Source of the DNA: Pleurocapsa minor GSE-CHR-MK 17-07R
GTDB taxonomy: Bacteria; Chloroflexota; Anaerolineae; Aggregatilineales; Phototrophicaceae
Assembly (NCBI GenBank): GCA_019359125.1
Contig: JAHHHY010000001.1
Location: 956,679 to 1,020,678, forward strand
Direction of reading: 5' to 3'
DNA: 64,000 bases
A model generated the notes under the pieces. The model did not search any database and was not told the DNA's origin. It was given only the letters and a program-made list of their open reading frames with translations. The number at the start of each line of letters is the position of its first letter. Within the stretch, counting starts at the first letter, position 1. Of the stretch, positions 30,097-39,411 are shown piece after piece. Made by a program: the position numbers and the translations under genes.

Positions 30097-31701
30097 ATGT
30101 CCGTTTTAACGGTTCCGCTGCGCAAACTGATACGTCGTAACCCTGCGCCAGCTTCGGTTCGCGCGGTTGAAACCCGTTCAGCGTCCGTATTGTCTGCCGT
30201 CGAGATACTGCCAAACGATCCCCTGTATTCGTTGTGTCTGAGCGCGTCTGGCGTGATCGATCTGGAAACACTGCGGCTCGAGTCTGACGCAGTCAGGCAG
30301 CTGCGCACAGCAGGCATCCGCCTCCTGATCCCGCTGGTTAATCAGGGTGAACTGGTCGGGATGATTCAGCTTGGCGCGCGCATGAGTGATCAGGAATATA
30401 CGTCCGACGATCTGCGCCTCCTGGGCAATCTGGCGCCGCAAGCCGCTGCCGCACTGCGCGTCGCCCATCTGGCGTATCAGCAGCAAGTGGAAGCCCGTCG
30501 TCGTGAACGCCTCGATCAGGAACTGCGCGTTGCGGGCATTATTCAGCAGACGCTGCTGCCGAAAGCAGTCCCCAGCATCGACGGTTGGCAATTCGCGGCG
30601 TACTGGCAGCCCGCGCGCACCGTCGGTGGTGACTTTTATGATTTCGTCCCGCTGCAGGATGGCCGTTTGATGATCGTCATCGGGGATGTGACCGATAAGG
30701 GCGTTCCTGCCGCGCTGGTGATGGCATCGACGCGCACGATCCTGCGCGCTGCCGCCGAACGATTGATCTCTCCCGGAGAAATTTTACGCCGCGCCAACGA
30801 TGTGCTTCACCCCGATATGCCTCCGAAAATGTTCGTTACCTGTCTGTGCGCTGTTCTTGATCCCCATACCGGGCGGATGCAGTATGCAAATGCAGGCCAT
30901 AATGCGTCGCTTCAGCGCACCTGCGACGGTGTGATCGAACTGCGCGCGCGCGGCATGCCCCTGGGCCTGATGCCGGGCATGACCTATGAGGAGAAAGAGA
31001 CGATTCTCGCGCCAGAGGATACGGTGTTCATGTACAGCGATGGGTTGGTAGAAGCCCATGACAGCGAACGCGACATGTTTGGCATGAAACGGCTCGAAAC
31101 TCTGATCGGGGAGCATCGCGGCGGAGATGCTTTGATTGCCTATCTGCGCGATGCCCTGTTTAATTTTACGGGCGCAGAATGGGAACAGGAAGACGATGTC
31201 ACGTTCGTCGTCGTTCAGCGGCATATGCAGCCGTCTGCCGATCCTGAATCAGGCGATGGGGACTCGACCGTACTGGATGAATTCGAATCGCCCAGCGAAC
31301 CGGGCGGCGAACGCGCCGTGATGGAGCGCGTTGCCAGAGCGGTTAGCGCCGTGGATTTCCCGCCTGCCCGTATTGAACGCCTGAAAACAGCGGTTGCCGA
31401 AACGGTGATGAATGCGATGGAACATGGCAATCACTATCGCGCCGATCTGCCGATTAAAGTGCGCGTGCAGGCGGATGCCAGGCGGCTGTCTGTTTTCGTC
31501 ACCGATCAGGGCGGCGATGTGCCGATCTCTCAGGCGCCGACCCCTGACCTGGAAGCAAAACTGGCGGGAACACAGTCAGCACGCGGTTGGGGCCTGTTCC
31601 TGATCAAGGCGATGGTTGATGACCTGCATGTTTCCGCCACGCCTACCGACCATACCGTGCAGCTTGTATTTCATCTGGCAGGAGCTCATGATGCCAAATA
31701 A
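30097..31701 (+). CDS. GAF - SpoIIE/RsbU phosphatase - RsbW-type HATPase fusion
   Basis: A 534-residue cytoplasmic partner-switching protein. Residues about 20-150 form the later part of a GAF domain plus a coiled linker. About 165-370 is a PP2C/SpoIIE phosphatase with GDFYD, GDVTDKG, NAGHN, YSDGLVEA and DDVTFVVV metal and core motifs. About 410-530 is a GHKL ATPase like RsbW/SpoIIAB, with ETVMNAMEHGN (N-box), TDQGG and GWGLFLIKAMVDD. It therefore carries both the phosphatase that frees anti-anti-sigma proteins and the kinase/anti-sigma that inactivates them. Two STAS genes follow, the first overlapping it. It probably takes its input from the kinase-less sensors upstream. Confidence 0.92.
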   Translation: MSVLTVPLRKLIRRNPAPASVRAVETRSASVLSAVEILPNDPLYSLCLSASGVIDLETLRLESDAVRQLRTAGIRLLIPLVNQGELVGMIQLGARMSDQEYTSDDLRLLGNLAPQAAAALRVAHLAYQQQVEARRRERLDQELRVAGIIQQTLLPKAVPSIDGWQFAAYWQPARTVGGDFYDFVPLQDGRLMIVIGDVTDKGVPAALVMASTRTILRAAAERLISPGEILRRANDVLHPDMPPKMFVTCLCAVLDPHTGRMQYANAGHNASLQRTCDGVIELRARGMPLGLMPGMTYEEKETILAPEDTVFMYSDGLVEAHDSERDMFGMKRLETLIGEHRGGDALIAYLRDALFNFTGAEWEQEDDVTFVVVQRHMQPSADPESGDGDSTVLDEFESPSEPGGERAVMERVARAVSAVDFPPARIERLKTAVAETVMNAMEHGNHYRADLPIKVRVQADARRLSVFVTDQGGDVPISQAPTPDLEAKLAGTQSARGWGLFLIKAMVDDLHVSATPTDHTVQLVFHLAGAHDAK

Positions 31702-32062
31702 ACCCTTTTCAGCATCTCTGCGTGAACCGGTGATGCACCTGAACAAGGGCGTGATCATCGATCTGCATGGGGAGATCAACGGCACCGTCGAGGTAGCCCT
31801 AAATGCCGCATATGACCGCGCTGAAGCGGAGGATGTCCACTCGATCGTGCTGAATTTCGGCGGCGTCGACTACATTAACAGCACCGGCATTGCCCTGATC
31901 GTTGGGTTACTGGCGCGTGCGCGCAAATCCAGTCGTTTGTTGATCGTTTTTGGGTTGAGCGATCACTATATGGATATTTTCAATATCACGCGCCTCGTCG
32001 ATTTCATGAATGTCTATCCCGATGAACAATCTGCTGTTGCTCAGCTATCCCAGCTGCAGTAA
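31688..32062 (+). CDS. STAS-domain anti-anti-sigma factor 1
   Basis: A 124-residue single STAS domain. The phosphorylation region reads VDYINSTGIALIVGLL (Ser near 60), with the family's Gly after ST. CAGGAG lies inside the end of the phosphatase gene; ATG 31688 and 31691 are both possible. The 14-base overlap suggests coupled translation. Role from family: binds the HATPase domain when unphosphorylated, releasing its target. Confidence 0.9.
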   Translation: MMPNKPFSASLREPVMHLNKGVIIDLHGEINGTVEVALNAAYDRAEAEDVHSIVLNFGGVDYINSTGIALIVGLLARARKSSRLLIVFGLSDHYMDIFNITRLVDFMNVYPDEQSAVAQLSQLQ

Positions 32063-32084
32063 CCAGAATAGAGGGGGATCAAAA

Positions 32085-32444
32085 ATGACTCCAGGCAAGC
32101 TTTCTCTGGCTGTGCGTTCGGTCGCACAGCACATCAGCATCATCGATATTCATGGTGATGTTACGGGTGCTGCTGATTCCGCCTTGACTGATGCTTATAC
32201 CAGCGCCAGCACCAGCAGTACGATCATCCTGAATTTTACGGCGCTGGAGTATATGAACAGTTCGGGGATTGGGCTGCTGGTCACACTGTTGATTCGGGCA
32301 CAGCGGCAGGGTCAACGGCTGCTGGCATTCGGACTGACCGAACACTACCGCGATATCTTCGAGCTCACCCGTCTCAATGAGGCGATCACGTTGTTCAACA
32401 TTGAAAGCGACGTGCTTGAATCACTCAACATTTCTCGCATTTAG
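32085..32444 (+). CDS. STAS-domain anti-anti-sigma factor 2
   Basis: A 119-residue second STAS domain starting 23 bases after the first, with a GAGGGGG ribosome site. The phosphoacceptor region is ALEYMNSSGIGLLVTLL. Both proteins end with the same ...FGLTEHYRDIFELTRL / FGLSDHYMDIFNITRL stretch, so they arose by duplication. Having two STAS proteins with one kinase suggests graded or two-output switching. Confidence 0.9.
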   Translation: MTPGKLSLAVRSVAQHISIIDIHGDVTGAADSALTDAYTSASTSSTIILNFTALEYMNSSGIGLLVTLLIRAQRQGQRLLAFGLTEHYRDIFELTRLNEAITLFNIESDVLESLNISRI

Positions 32445-32462
32445 GAATGAGGAAGTGCCTGA

Positions 32463-33203
32463 ATGAATCCTTCGGATCAGCAACCACGGACACCCCGCGA
32501 TGCCGAAAACTGGGCAAAGTCGGTTGATCGTTTGAACGTCACAGGAACACCTACGGGCGCCCTTCACCTGAATGTGCAGGGTCGCCAGACCCTCAGCCCA
32601 TTAAAGGGTTTCGGGCAGTTATGGCAAAAAACCTTTCAAGCCACGCTGGTCGGCAGTAATCATACGCCTGCGGAGATCGTGCGTGTCTGGAAGGAGCGCT
32701 TTCCCGAATTTCAGCCGCCAGAGAATCGATTTTTCCCTTCCGTAACCGGTGTCAAACCCGGTGAAGTCGTTTTGATCAATGCTTCGACTCCTGGAGGAAT
32801 CATGTCAACCGGCGTGATGGTGATGTATTCCGACGAGGATTCTTTCACGTTGATAACGCCACAGGGTCACCCTGAGTCGGGATGGGTCACCTTCAGCGCC
32901 TCGCAGGTCGATCAGAATATCGTCCTTCAGGTGCAAACGCTGGCGCGCGCCAGCGACCCCCTCTATGAAGTCGCTTTCCGCCTCATTGCGTCTGGTATGC
33001 AGGATAGAATCTGGCAACACGTCCTGACAGCTCTGGCAGCTCATTTTGGCGCACCTGCCGTGGTCACATTGACGAAACAATGTGTGGATCCGCGCTTGCA
33101 GTGGTCTGAAGTGGGAAACATCCGCCATAATGCTCAACTTCACACGCTGATCTATACGATAAGTTCGCGTCTGCGAAAGCTTGTCAGGGGTAATGCAACG
33201 TAA
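32463..33203 (+). CDS. Unknown protein, possible SRPBCC-like fold
   Basis: A 246-residue soluble protein with no signal peptide. Its pattern of alternating strands ([50 protein letters not shown]) and a long C-terminal helix suggests a helix-grip (SRPBCC-like) domain, but no family is recognised with confidence. It sits 18 bases after the second STAS gene and overlaps the next flavoprotein gene, so it is part of the site C operon. Confidence 0.6.
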   Translation: MNPSDQQPRTPRDAENWAKSVDRLNVTGTPTGALHLNVQGRQTLSPLKGFGQLWQKTFQATLVGSNHTPAEIVRVWKERFPEFQPPENRFFPSVTGVKPGEVVLINASTPGGIMSTGVMVMYSDEDSFTLITPQGHPESGWVTFSASQVDQNIVLQVQTLARASDPLYEVAFRLIASGMQDRIWQHVLTALAAHFGAPAVVTLTKQCVDPRLQWSEVGNIRHNAQLHTLIYTISSRLRKLVRGNAT

Positions 33204-34632
33204 ACCGATGCGGGAGTATGACGCAGTAATCGTCGGCTCAGGGCCCAACGGTCTGGCGGCAGCGATCACATTGGCACAGAGCGGGCGAAAAGTTCTCGTG
33301 CTGGAGGCGAAGGACACCGTCGGCGGCGGGATGCGGACGCTGGAACTGACTCTACCCGGCTTTTATCATGATATGTGTTCCAGCGTTCATCCACTGGCCA
33401 TGGCGTCACCGTTTTTTCGTTCGCTGCCCCTGCAACAACATGGACTGGAGTGGGTGTTCCCGCCTGCGGAGCTGGCGCATCCTTACGATGATGGCACAGC
33501 CGTGCTCATCGAGCGTTCGATTGCAGTTACAGCTGCGCGGATGGGAAAAGATGCCGCAGCCTATCGCCGCCTGATGCACTTTCTCGTTCGGAATTACGAG
33601 TCGATACTCGACGAATTCCTTGCGCCCTTGCATCTACCCCGGCACCCGCTTGTAATGGCTGGGTTTGGGATGCTGGCGCTGCCGTCAGCATCATGGTTCT
33701 CCAGGCGTGCATTTCGCACGGAAGCGGTTCGCGGAGTATTTGCCGGCATGGCGGCACATTCGATTATGCCGCTTGAGCAGCCCGCGACGGCCGCTTTCGG
33801 CCTGATACTGGGGATGCTTGCTCACGCTGTTGGGTGGCCCCTGGCACGCGGTGGATCGGCAAAAATCGCCGGTGCGATTGTGAGTTATTTGACCGCACTC
33901 GGTGGAGAAATCATAACGAACGCAGAAGTGAGATCGCTGCGCGATATCCCACCCGCTGCAACGACGCTGTTTGATGTCACCCCACGACAGTTCATCCGCA
34001 TCATGGGCGACGCCCTGCCCTCATCCTACCGTTATGCGCTTGAGCGTTACCGCTATGGACCCGGCGTGTACAAGATCGACTATGCACTGAGCGAACCCAT
34101 CCCATGGACTGCAAAGGAGTGTTTGCAGGCAGGAACTGTGCATTTAGGCGGAACTCTGGATGCCATTCGCAATAGTGAACGCGCAGCCTGGACGGGGCAG
34201 CCTGCTGCCCCTTTTTCGCTGGTGGTACAGCCAACTCTGTTTGATACCAGTCGTGCCCCCTCGGGTAAGCACATTGGCTGGGTGTACTGTCATGTCCCTA
34301 ACGGCTCAGGCGCCGATATGACCGCTGCCATCGAACACCAAATCGAGCGTTTCGCCCCTGGCTTTCGAGACTGCGTGCTGGCTCGGCATGTCACCTCTGC
34401 CACCCAGATGGAAGCCTATAACGCTAACTACATCGGGGGTGACATCAACGGCGGTGTGCAGGATTTGCGGCAGTTGTTCACCCGTCCGGTAATGCGCGTC
34501 GATCCCTATCGCACGCCACTCAAAGGAGTCTATCTGTGCTCGTCTTCCACGCCGCCGGGTGGGGGTGTGCATGGGATGTGTGGCTATCATGCAGCGCAGT
34601 CGGCATTGAGGTTTCTCTCAAGCATCTCGTAA
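33193..34632 (+). CDS. Phytoene-dehydrogenase-like FAD/NAD(P) oxidoreductase
   Basis: A 479-residue flavoprotein. The N-terminal Rossmann motif [23 protein letters not shown] (about residues 8-30) and [14 protein letters not shown] are typical of the CrtI/PYROXD2 superfamily, and the C-terminal [22 protein letters not shown] is the conserved FAD-contact block. The substrate is unknown; carotenoid or another lipid is possible. ATG 33193 has AGGGG upstream and overlaps the previous stop by 11 bases. It is the last gene of the site C operon, and might be the output arm of the switch. Confidence 0.86.
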   Translation: MQRKPMREYDAVIVGSGPNGLAAAITLAQSGRKVLVLEAKDTVGGGMRTLELTLPGFYHDMCSSVHPLAMASPFFRSLPLQQHGLEWVFPPAELAHPYDDGTAVLIERSIAVTAARMGKDAAAYRRLMHFLVRNYESILDEFLAPLHLPRHPLVMAGFGMLALPSASWFSRRAFRTEAVRGVFAGMAAHSIMPLEQPATAAFGLILGMLAHAVGWPLARGGSAKIAGAIVSYLTALGGEIITNAEVRSLRDIPPAATTLFDVTPRQFIRIMGDALPSSYRYALERYRYGPGVYKIDYALSEPIPWTAKECLQAGTVHLGGTLDAIRNSERAAWTGQPAAPFSLVVQPTLFDTSRAPSGKHIGWVYCHVPNGSGADMTAAIEHQIERFAPGFRDCVLARHVTSATQMEAYNANYIGGDINGGVQDLRQLFTRPVMRVDPYRTPLKGVYLCSSSTPPGGGVHGMCGYHAAQSALRFLSSIS

Positions 34633-35015
34633 AGCGCATTTGAAATGGCTTTAAGAATGTGATTTCCAAAAGTATACGAGGATTGTCGGGGCTTTGGGCA
34701 CCGCGTTCGCGTCCGTTCTATTTCCGGCAATGCGCCTGAAGATGAATAAACGTGAACAATTGATGATTCAGTAAATACCTTAGCGCTGGGTGACGAGGCG
34801 GCTGCATTTTTCCCCCAAGCCATTCAGGTCTGGGGGAAAGTGGACTCCCATTTGTCCTCTGGTATTGTCTGCCTTATCAGGCCGTACGGATGCTCACAGC
34901 GCAACGCCGTCCCGTCCACGTTTTGTTCACCCTATCTGACGGTACCCCGGAAGTCATCATCCCAGCAGGACGCCCAGGATATACAACAACGCGATACTTG
35001 CTACTGTCCAGGCCT
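34633..35015. other. 383-bp non-coding stretch before the insertion sequence
   Basis: No supported gene is present. It holds one hairpin (34809-34839; stem TTTCCCCCA / TGGGGGAAA) with no T-run after it on either strand. The stretch may be the eroded flank of the insertion sequence that begins at 35016. Confidence 0.5.
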
Positions 35016-36149
35016 GTAGTAGCAAAAAACCCTATACGCGCGATTTTTCCCGTGAGTCAAGCGGCTCGGTAGTAGTCATGGAGGACGCCTCCGAGCAGGT
35101 CGCGCCGTCTGACTCGTCCGCCACTTGAAACTTCCAGCGCTGGATCCGGGATCTCTTGCCCAATCCCCTGATGCGGTCGCGCCATGTAAAATAGTGTTTA
35201 TACGCTTGCAACACGTACTTTAGATGCGCCGGGTTGAGAATGATCAGCCGGTCGAGAGATTCCTCGCGGACTGAGCGCTCTCAGCGTTCGGCATAGGCGT
35301 TTGCACGGGGAGCTCGAACAAGTGTGTGGACAACCTCGATCCCTTCAAACGCAAACACGGCATCAAAGGCGGCTCCGTACTTGCCATCATTATCTCGAAT
35401 CAGATGCGTGAACTTTGTTTCTGTTCCGTCAGGTTCCAGACGAACTGGCGCGCTTGCTGGATCACCCACGCTTGCGTCGGATGGACAGTCACATCGGCGA
35501 TATGGACACGGCGCGTGTCCCGACCTCGATGAAAAGGAACACCTAGAGGGTTTGAAGGCGAAAGGTTTCGACCGTGAAAAAATCACACGCCAACAAGGTG
35601 TCCTTGTAGTGATTGAGGAAGGTTCGCCATGTCGAAGATGACTTCCTGTGGGGAACAGGGAGAATGCCATGACGGCGCAGAATCTGCCGAACCGTTTCGT
35701 GGCTGATCCGATAGCCAAGTTTTTTCAGTTCTCCCTTGATGCGGTCATCGCCCCACTTGTTTTCTCGAGCGAGTTCGAGCACCATCTGGATGATCTGGGG
35801 CTCGACTGGGGGTCGCCCCGCTTTCTTCACTTGCTGGTTGAAGGTCCACTTGCGCCTGAAAAGCTCGCGCTGCCACCGGAGTAGCGTATCGGGTTTGAAG
35901 ATCAGGACCAACTGCCCCAATTGGGCTTTGGGCAACTCGGTGAACAGTCAGAGTTACTCAACCAGGGTCACAGCATCAGCAGTAGTTCAATGGTTTTGTC
36001 ATCCGGTGCAAGCCGCCTGAAACGCAGACTGTCCCAAAGTAGATGTACAGCAAGATAGATGAAATACCAGATCATCGATGAATGGGTTGCTCGAAGCGGT
36101 CAGATCGTCGGATTATACTGGTCCCAAGTTGGATTTATTGCTACTACAG
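35016..36149 (-). mobile_element. rve-type insertion sequence, copy 1 (degenerate)
   Basis: The ends form an imperfect terminal inverted repeat, CTGTAGTAGCAA(A/T)AAA at 35016 and its complement ending at 36149. It contains one broken integrase-type transposase gene on the minus strand. About 650 bases at its right side are nearly identical to 46225-46895. The flanks share only GC, so no convincing target duplication is seen. Its right end cuts into an adenylyltransferase gene. Confidence 0.85.
35057..36075 (-). pseudogene. Transposase with integrase core, multiple lesions
   Basis: Reading from 36075: N-terminal piece MIWYFIYLAVHLLWDSLRF..., then a TGA and an internal deletion shared with copy 2. 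The helix-turn-helix part follows (FKPDTLLRWQRELFRRKW), running to [16 protein letters not shown]. There a Tyr codon is TAG, two extra bases near 35519 shift the frame, a Trp codon is TGA in ANAYAER*ERSVREE, and another shift precedes ARPHQGIG. The C-terminus DLLGGVLHDYYRAA ends at 35057. The integrase core ([25 protein letters not shown]) is still recognisable. It cannot make a functional enzyme. Confidence 0.88.
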
Positions 36150-36595
36150 GCGTGTACGCCGGGGATCGAGCGGTGTAGGGGCGGGAAGCTGCGCGGCGAT
36201 TCTATCTTTGTCCAGCAGGATTTTGTAGCCGCGCTGCTGATCGTCCTAAAGGTTTTTTCATCGATGAGCGCTTGAAGCGCGCTGATCTGTGTCACAGAGA
36301 AATCGACTTTAATGCCACCCTGATACAGGATGAGTAAACTTTTCGTCTCATCATGGTGTTCTTCAAGTATCATCCAGACCGCGGCAAAATCGCGCATCCA
36401 TTCAAGATACGTTTCGCTTTTTTGCTCAAATCCCCCGACGATATACAGCGACACATCGAGACTAGAGTATTCGTCCGCTGGATTGATTTGCCGCGCTTGT
36501 GATCCCACCACAAGTATCGCCCGAATCTCCACGAGCTGTTCCGCCCATGCGACCAGCTCGGTTTGCAGGCGTGTGTAGAAATCATGCGCGCTCAT
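36150..36595 (-). pseudogene. Aminoglycoside 6-adenylyltransferase-like gene, truncated and frameshifted
   Basis: The N-terminal ~115 residues resemble AadK/ANT(6) nucleotidyltransferases: RAILVVGSQARQ followed by DEYSSLDVSLYIV gives the GS...DxD catalytic arrangement. Near 36255 a one-base shift separates this from the continuing family sequence RGYKILLDKDRIAAQLP in another frame, and the insertion sequence removes the C-terminus at 36149. ATGA overlap joins it to the response regulator upstream, so it was once the last gene of that operon. Resistance function is neither shown nor likely now. Confidence 0.82.
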
Positions 36596-37269
36596 GGTTG
36601 ATTGTCTCTTCCCAACCCTGCATCACGCGCCCGAATGATCGCCTGTGCGCGGTCAGCGACTTGTAATTTGCTAAAAATGTTGGAGATGTGGTTGCTGACC
36701 GTCTTGACCGTAATATGAAGCTGCTCGGCGATCTCATGGTTGTTCAGCCCGCGTGCGATCCGGTCAAGCACGTCGAGTTCGCGCTCGGAAAGTTCAGGAA
36801 ACGCGACTGTCGGTGGCTGCGGACTTTGCAAGCGGTTTAAGCTGCGGAAGTAGTCGGTGACGCGGTTGGCAATCGCCGCGCCGAACAATACATCTCCGCT
36901 GGCAACAGCACGAATCGTCCGCAACACTTCCGATTTGTCCGCCCCTTTGAGGACATAGCCCCTCGCCCCCGCCATCATCGCCGCAAAGAGCGACTCGCTG
37001 TCTTCCATCATCGTCAGAATGATGATCTTCGTATCTGGCAGACGTTCGAGTATTCGTGCAGTCGCTTCAATGCCGTTTAGTTCACCCATTTGAATGTCTA
37101 TTAGGATCACGTGCGGGTGCATTTGCTGTGCCTTCTCGACGGCATCTTCACCGCTGGCGGCTTCGCCCACCACTTCAAAATCGCTGACGGCAAGGAAGAT
37201 CGCTGCGAGTCCTTCACGGAACAGCGTGTGATCATCGACGATCAAGAGGCGAATCGGGATTTCGGTCAC
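36592..37269 (-). CDS. NarL/FixJ-family response regulator
   Basis: A 225-residue DNA-binding regulator. It has a receiver domain with the acidic pair DD (about 12-13), phosphoacceptor D58 in VILIDIQMGE, and K near 110. A LuxR-type helix-turn-helix spans about 160-215 (LSERELDVLDRIARGLNNHEIAEQLHITVKTVSNHISNIFSKL). It starts three bases after the histidine kinase and is its obvious partner. Confidence 0.94.
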   Translation of the reverse strand: MTEIPIRLLIVDDHTLFREGLAAIFLAVSDFEVVGEAASGEDAVEKAQQMHPHVILIDIQMGELNGIEATARILERLPDTKIIILTMMEDSESLFAAMMAGARGYVLKGADKSEVLRTIRAVASGDVLFGAAIANRVTDYFRSLNRLQSPQPPTVAFPELSERELDVLDRIARGLNNHEIAEQLHITVKTVSNHISNIFSKLQVADRAQAIIRARDAGLGRDNQP

Positions 37270-37272
37270 GTT

Positions 37273-39411
37273 TTACTCTCTTTCTCCAAGCAGCGGCAGA
37301 GAAACAGTGATACACGTTCCTCCGTTTGCGGTTGTCGTCATGAATAGCGTGCCGCCCAGTTCTTCGGCACGTTCCCGCATCGAGCGCAGCCCTACGTTTG
37401 CCTGTACTTTTTCCGGCAACCCCACGCCATCATCTTCGATTGTAACCTCTAGCGCGGGTGGCGTTTCCAGCAACCGCAGCGCGATAGTGCAGTGGTGTGC
37501 GTGAGCGTGCTTGACGACGTTCGTCACCGCTTCCATGATGATGCGATAGCTCACCGCTTCGATGGCTGCTGGAAGCTGGCGCGGCACGCTGTCCGCTTCG
37601 AGCAGCATGAGCGGCGATGATGGATGGCTGTGTAAATGCGCCAGCGCGCCGCGTATCGCTTCGACCAAGCCCAACTCGTCGAGCGTCGGCGGACGCAGAT
37701 CGTTCACCACCTGTCGAACGTCCCCGACAAGCTGCTGCGCCAGCCTTTTGACTTCACCGAGTAGTCGTATGGATGTATCGCGGTCACTCTCCATGAGATC
37801 AATCGCTGCATCCACTTTGAGCGGAAGGCTGGCGAGCGCCGGACCCAAGCCGTCGTGCAGATCTCGTCTCAAGCGACGGCGTTCTTCTTCCCGAGTCGTA
37901 ACGAGGCGCTGACGCGACTGTTGTAATTCATCCCACATCTGCACGGCGCGAACAGTCGTCGCGGTCAGTGCCGCGATGGCACTCAACAACGTCTGCTCAT
38001 GCTGGTTGAACTGCTCGTGCGGGCTGCGCTGGGCGACCAGCAGATTTCCAACGGTCTCAGTTCGGTAGATCAATGGAATATGCTGGGCGGGTTCACGGTT
38101 CTCCCCCCAAGTTGCCGCCAGTTGGGTTTCTAAGTTCGCGGCGGGCAGTTGGATGGCCACATAAGGGATTTTGAGCGTCTGCGCGATGGTGTGTGCGAGA
38201 TTTGGAAGAATGGCAGCGCGGGTATCGGTCGTTTGAAGCTGGTGCGCCAACCGGGTAAATACGACCGCTGGATCATCGCGGTCACCATACAGCAGACGAT
38301 CTACGCCGCGCTGCAAGCGATCCCGCAGTGGTTGAAACAACACAGCGATGATCCCTGTCGCAATCAACCCATTCACAGTAGTGGTTTGACTGTGCAGAAG
38401 TGCGCCGATGCTGCCCACAATCATCACATACAAGGTGATAATTAGCAGAGTGAGCGTGCCGTACACCAGCGTTCGGCTTAGGATTGCGTCGATATCCCAC
38501 AACCGATGGCGAAAGACCGCCAGACCCAGACAGATGGAAAATACAATCTGACTGAGATACCACAAAGTATCCTGTATAAGTTCCCACAGGACACCCTGTT
38601 CGCGTGTGGCAACAAGATATTCGTTTGTTACCGCAGGGTAGATTTCAAAGACTGTGTAATCAAGCGCATAGTTCAATGCGAGGAGCAGTGCCCCGGCGGT
38701 GATCCACTTGATTTGCTGGCGCTGCACCGCATCCGTATGAACGCGGTATCGCCAGATTAACGCGCCAACTGCGCAGAGGGTGAAGGTCGTATTGAGAGTA
38801 ACCGCCACAGGATACGCCAAGCTGTAAAGTGACAGGGGTGTATCGGGGAAAAATACATCACCACCTCGCATGATCAACCATGCAAACGAAATCCAGCGCG
38901 CCCATCCCGGCACAAACTTACCGTCTGGAAAGAGAAATACAAACATCAACGTGCCAACAGACAGTAGAAAATCGAGTAAGCGGTTCAACATCGGTAAGGC
39001 AGGTAATTGATGCTCAAAGGTAAACCATGCTGTTGACCACTGCCAGAACGGGTTATAGATGGGTCCCGCCGTGCCCACCAGCAGCAAGAATCCCGCTAGA
39101 AGAATGACCCTCAGATCACCGCCACGCTGTCGCATCAGCACAATGCTCAGAAAAATGAAAGGCAGCGCGGCAGCCACACGCAAAAAAATGAAATAGCCCT
39201 CAAAGAATGCTGGAGTCAGTCCTGTATTCATAATGGCCGTGCGCCACAGCATACAGTTGGGACGGTATTCCGGTGTGAAGTAGATCACATCACAGTCACC
39301 GAACACCCATTGAGCCGCTTGACCGTAATTGGCAACCGCGAAAATGCCTATGCTCAGTACCAACAGCAAAATGTAGGGGTATTTCAAATGCTCAGAAATC
39401 GCTCTACCCAT
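37273..39411 (-). CDS. 7TM-GAF sensor histidine kinase (HisKA_3)
   Basis: A 712-residue membrane kinase. It has about eight N-terminal helices, then the DIDAILSRTLVYGTLTLLIITLY block and a VDRLLYGD stalk (the same region where the kinase-less sensors end), a GAF domain (about 395-495), a HisKA_3 phosphoacceptor H519 in RRRLRRDLHDGLG, and a HATPase domain ending in DDGVGLPE and GLRSMRERAEELGG. It shows what a complete version of the sensors at 23.7-30.0 kb looks like. Its start overlaps the end of the glycosyltransferase gene by 28 bases. Confidence 0.93.
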   Translation of the reverse strand: MGRAISEHLKYPYILLLVLSIGIFAVANYGQAAQWVFGDCDVIYFTPEYRPNCMLWRTAIMNTGLTPAFFEGYFIFLRVAAALPFIFLSIVLMRQRGGDLRVILLAGFLLLVGTAGPIYNPFWQWSTAWFTFEHQLPALPMLNRLLDFLLSVGTLMFVFLFPDGKFVPGWARWISFAWLIMRGGDVFFPDTPLSLYSLAYPVAVTLNTTFTLCAVGALIWRYRVHTDAVQRQQIKWITAGALLLALNYALDYTVFEIYPAVTNEYLVATREQGVLWELIQDTLWYLSQIVFSICLGLAVFRHRLWDIDAILSRTLVYGTLTLLIITLYVMIVGSIGALLHSQTTTVNGLIATGIIAVLFQPLRDRLQRGVDRLLYGDRDDPAVVFTRLAHQLQTTDTRAAILPNLAHTIAQTLKIPYVAIQLPAANLETQLAATWGENREPAQHIPLIYRTETVGNLLVAQRSPHEQFNQHEQTLLSAIAALTATTVRAVQMWDELQQSRQRLVTTREEERRRLRRDLHDGLGPALASLPLKVDAAIDLMESDRDTSIRLLGEVKRLAQQLVGDVRQVVNDLRPPTLDELGLVEAIRGALAHLHSHPSSPLMLLEADSVPRQLPAAIEAVSYRIIMEAVTNVVKHAHAHHCTIALRLLETPPALEVTIEDDGVGLPEKVQANVGLRSMRERAEELGGTLFMTTTANGGTCITVSLPLLGERE

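Noticed and set aside
34809..34839. Hairpin as a terminator of the phytoene-dehydrogenase-like operon.
   Set aside because: The stem is good but is not followed by a T-run on either strand and lies 177 bases past the stop.
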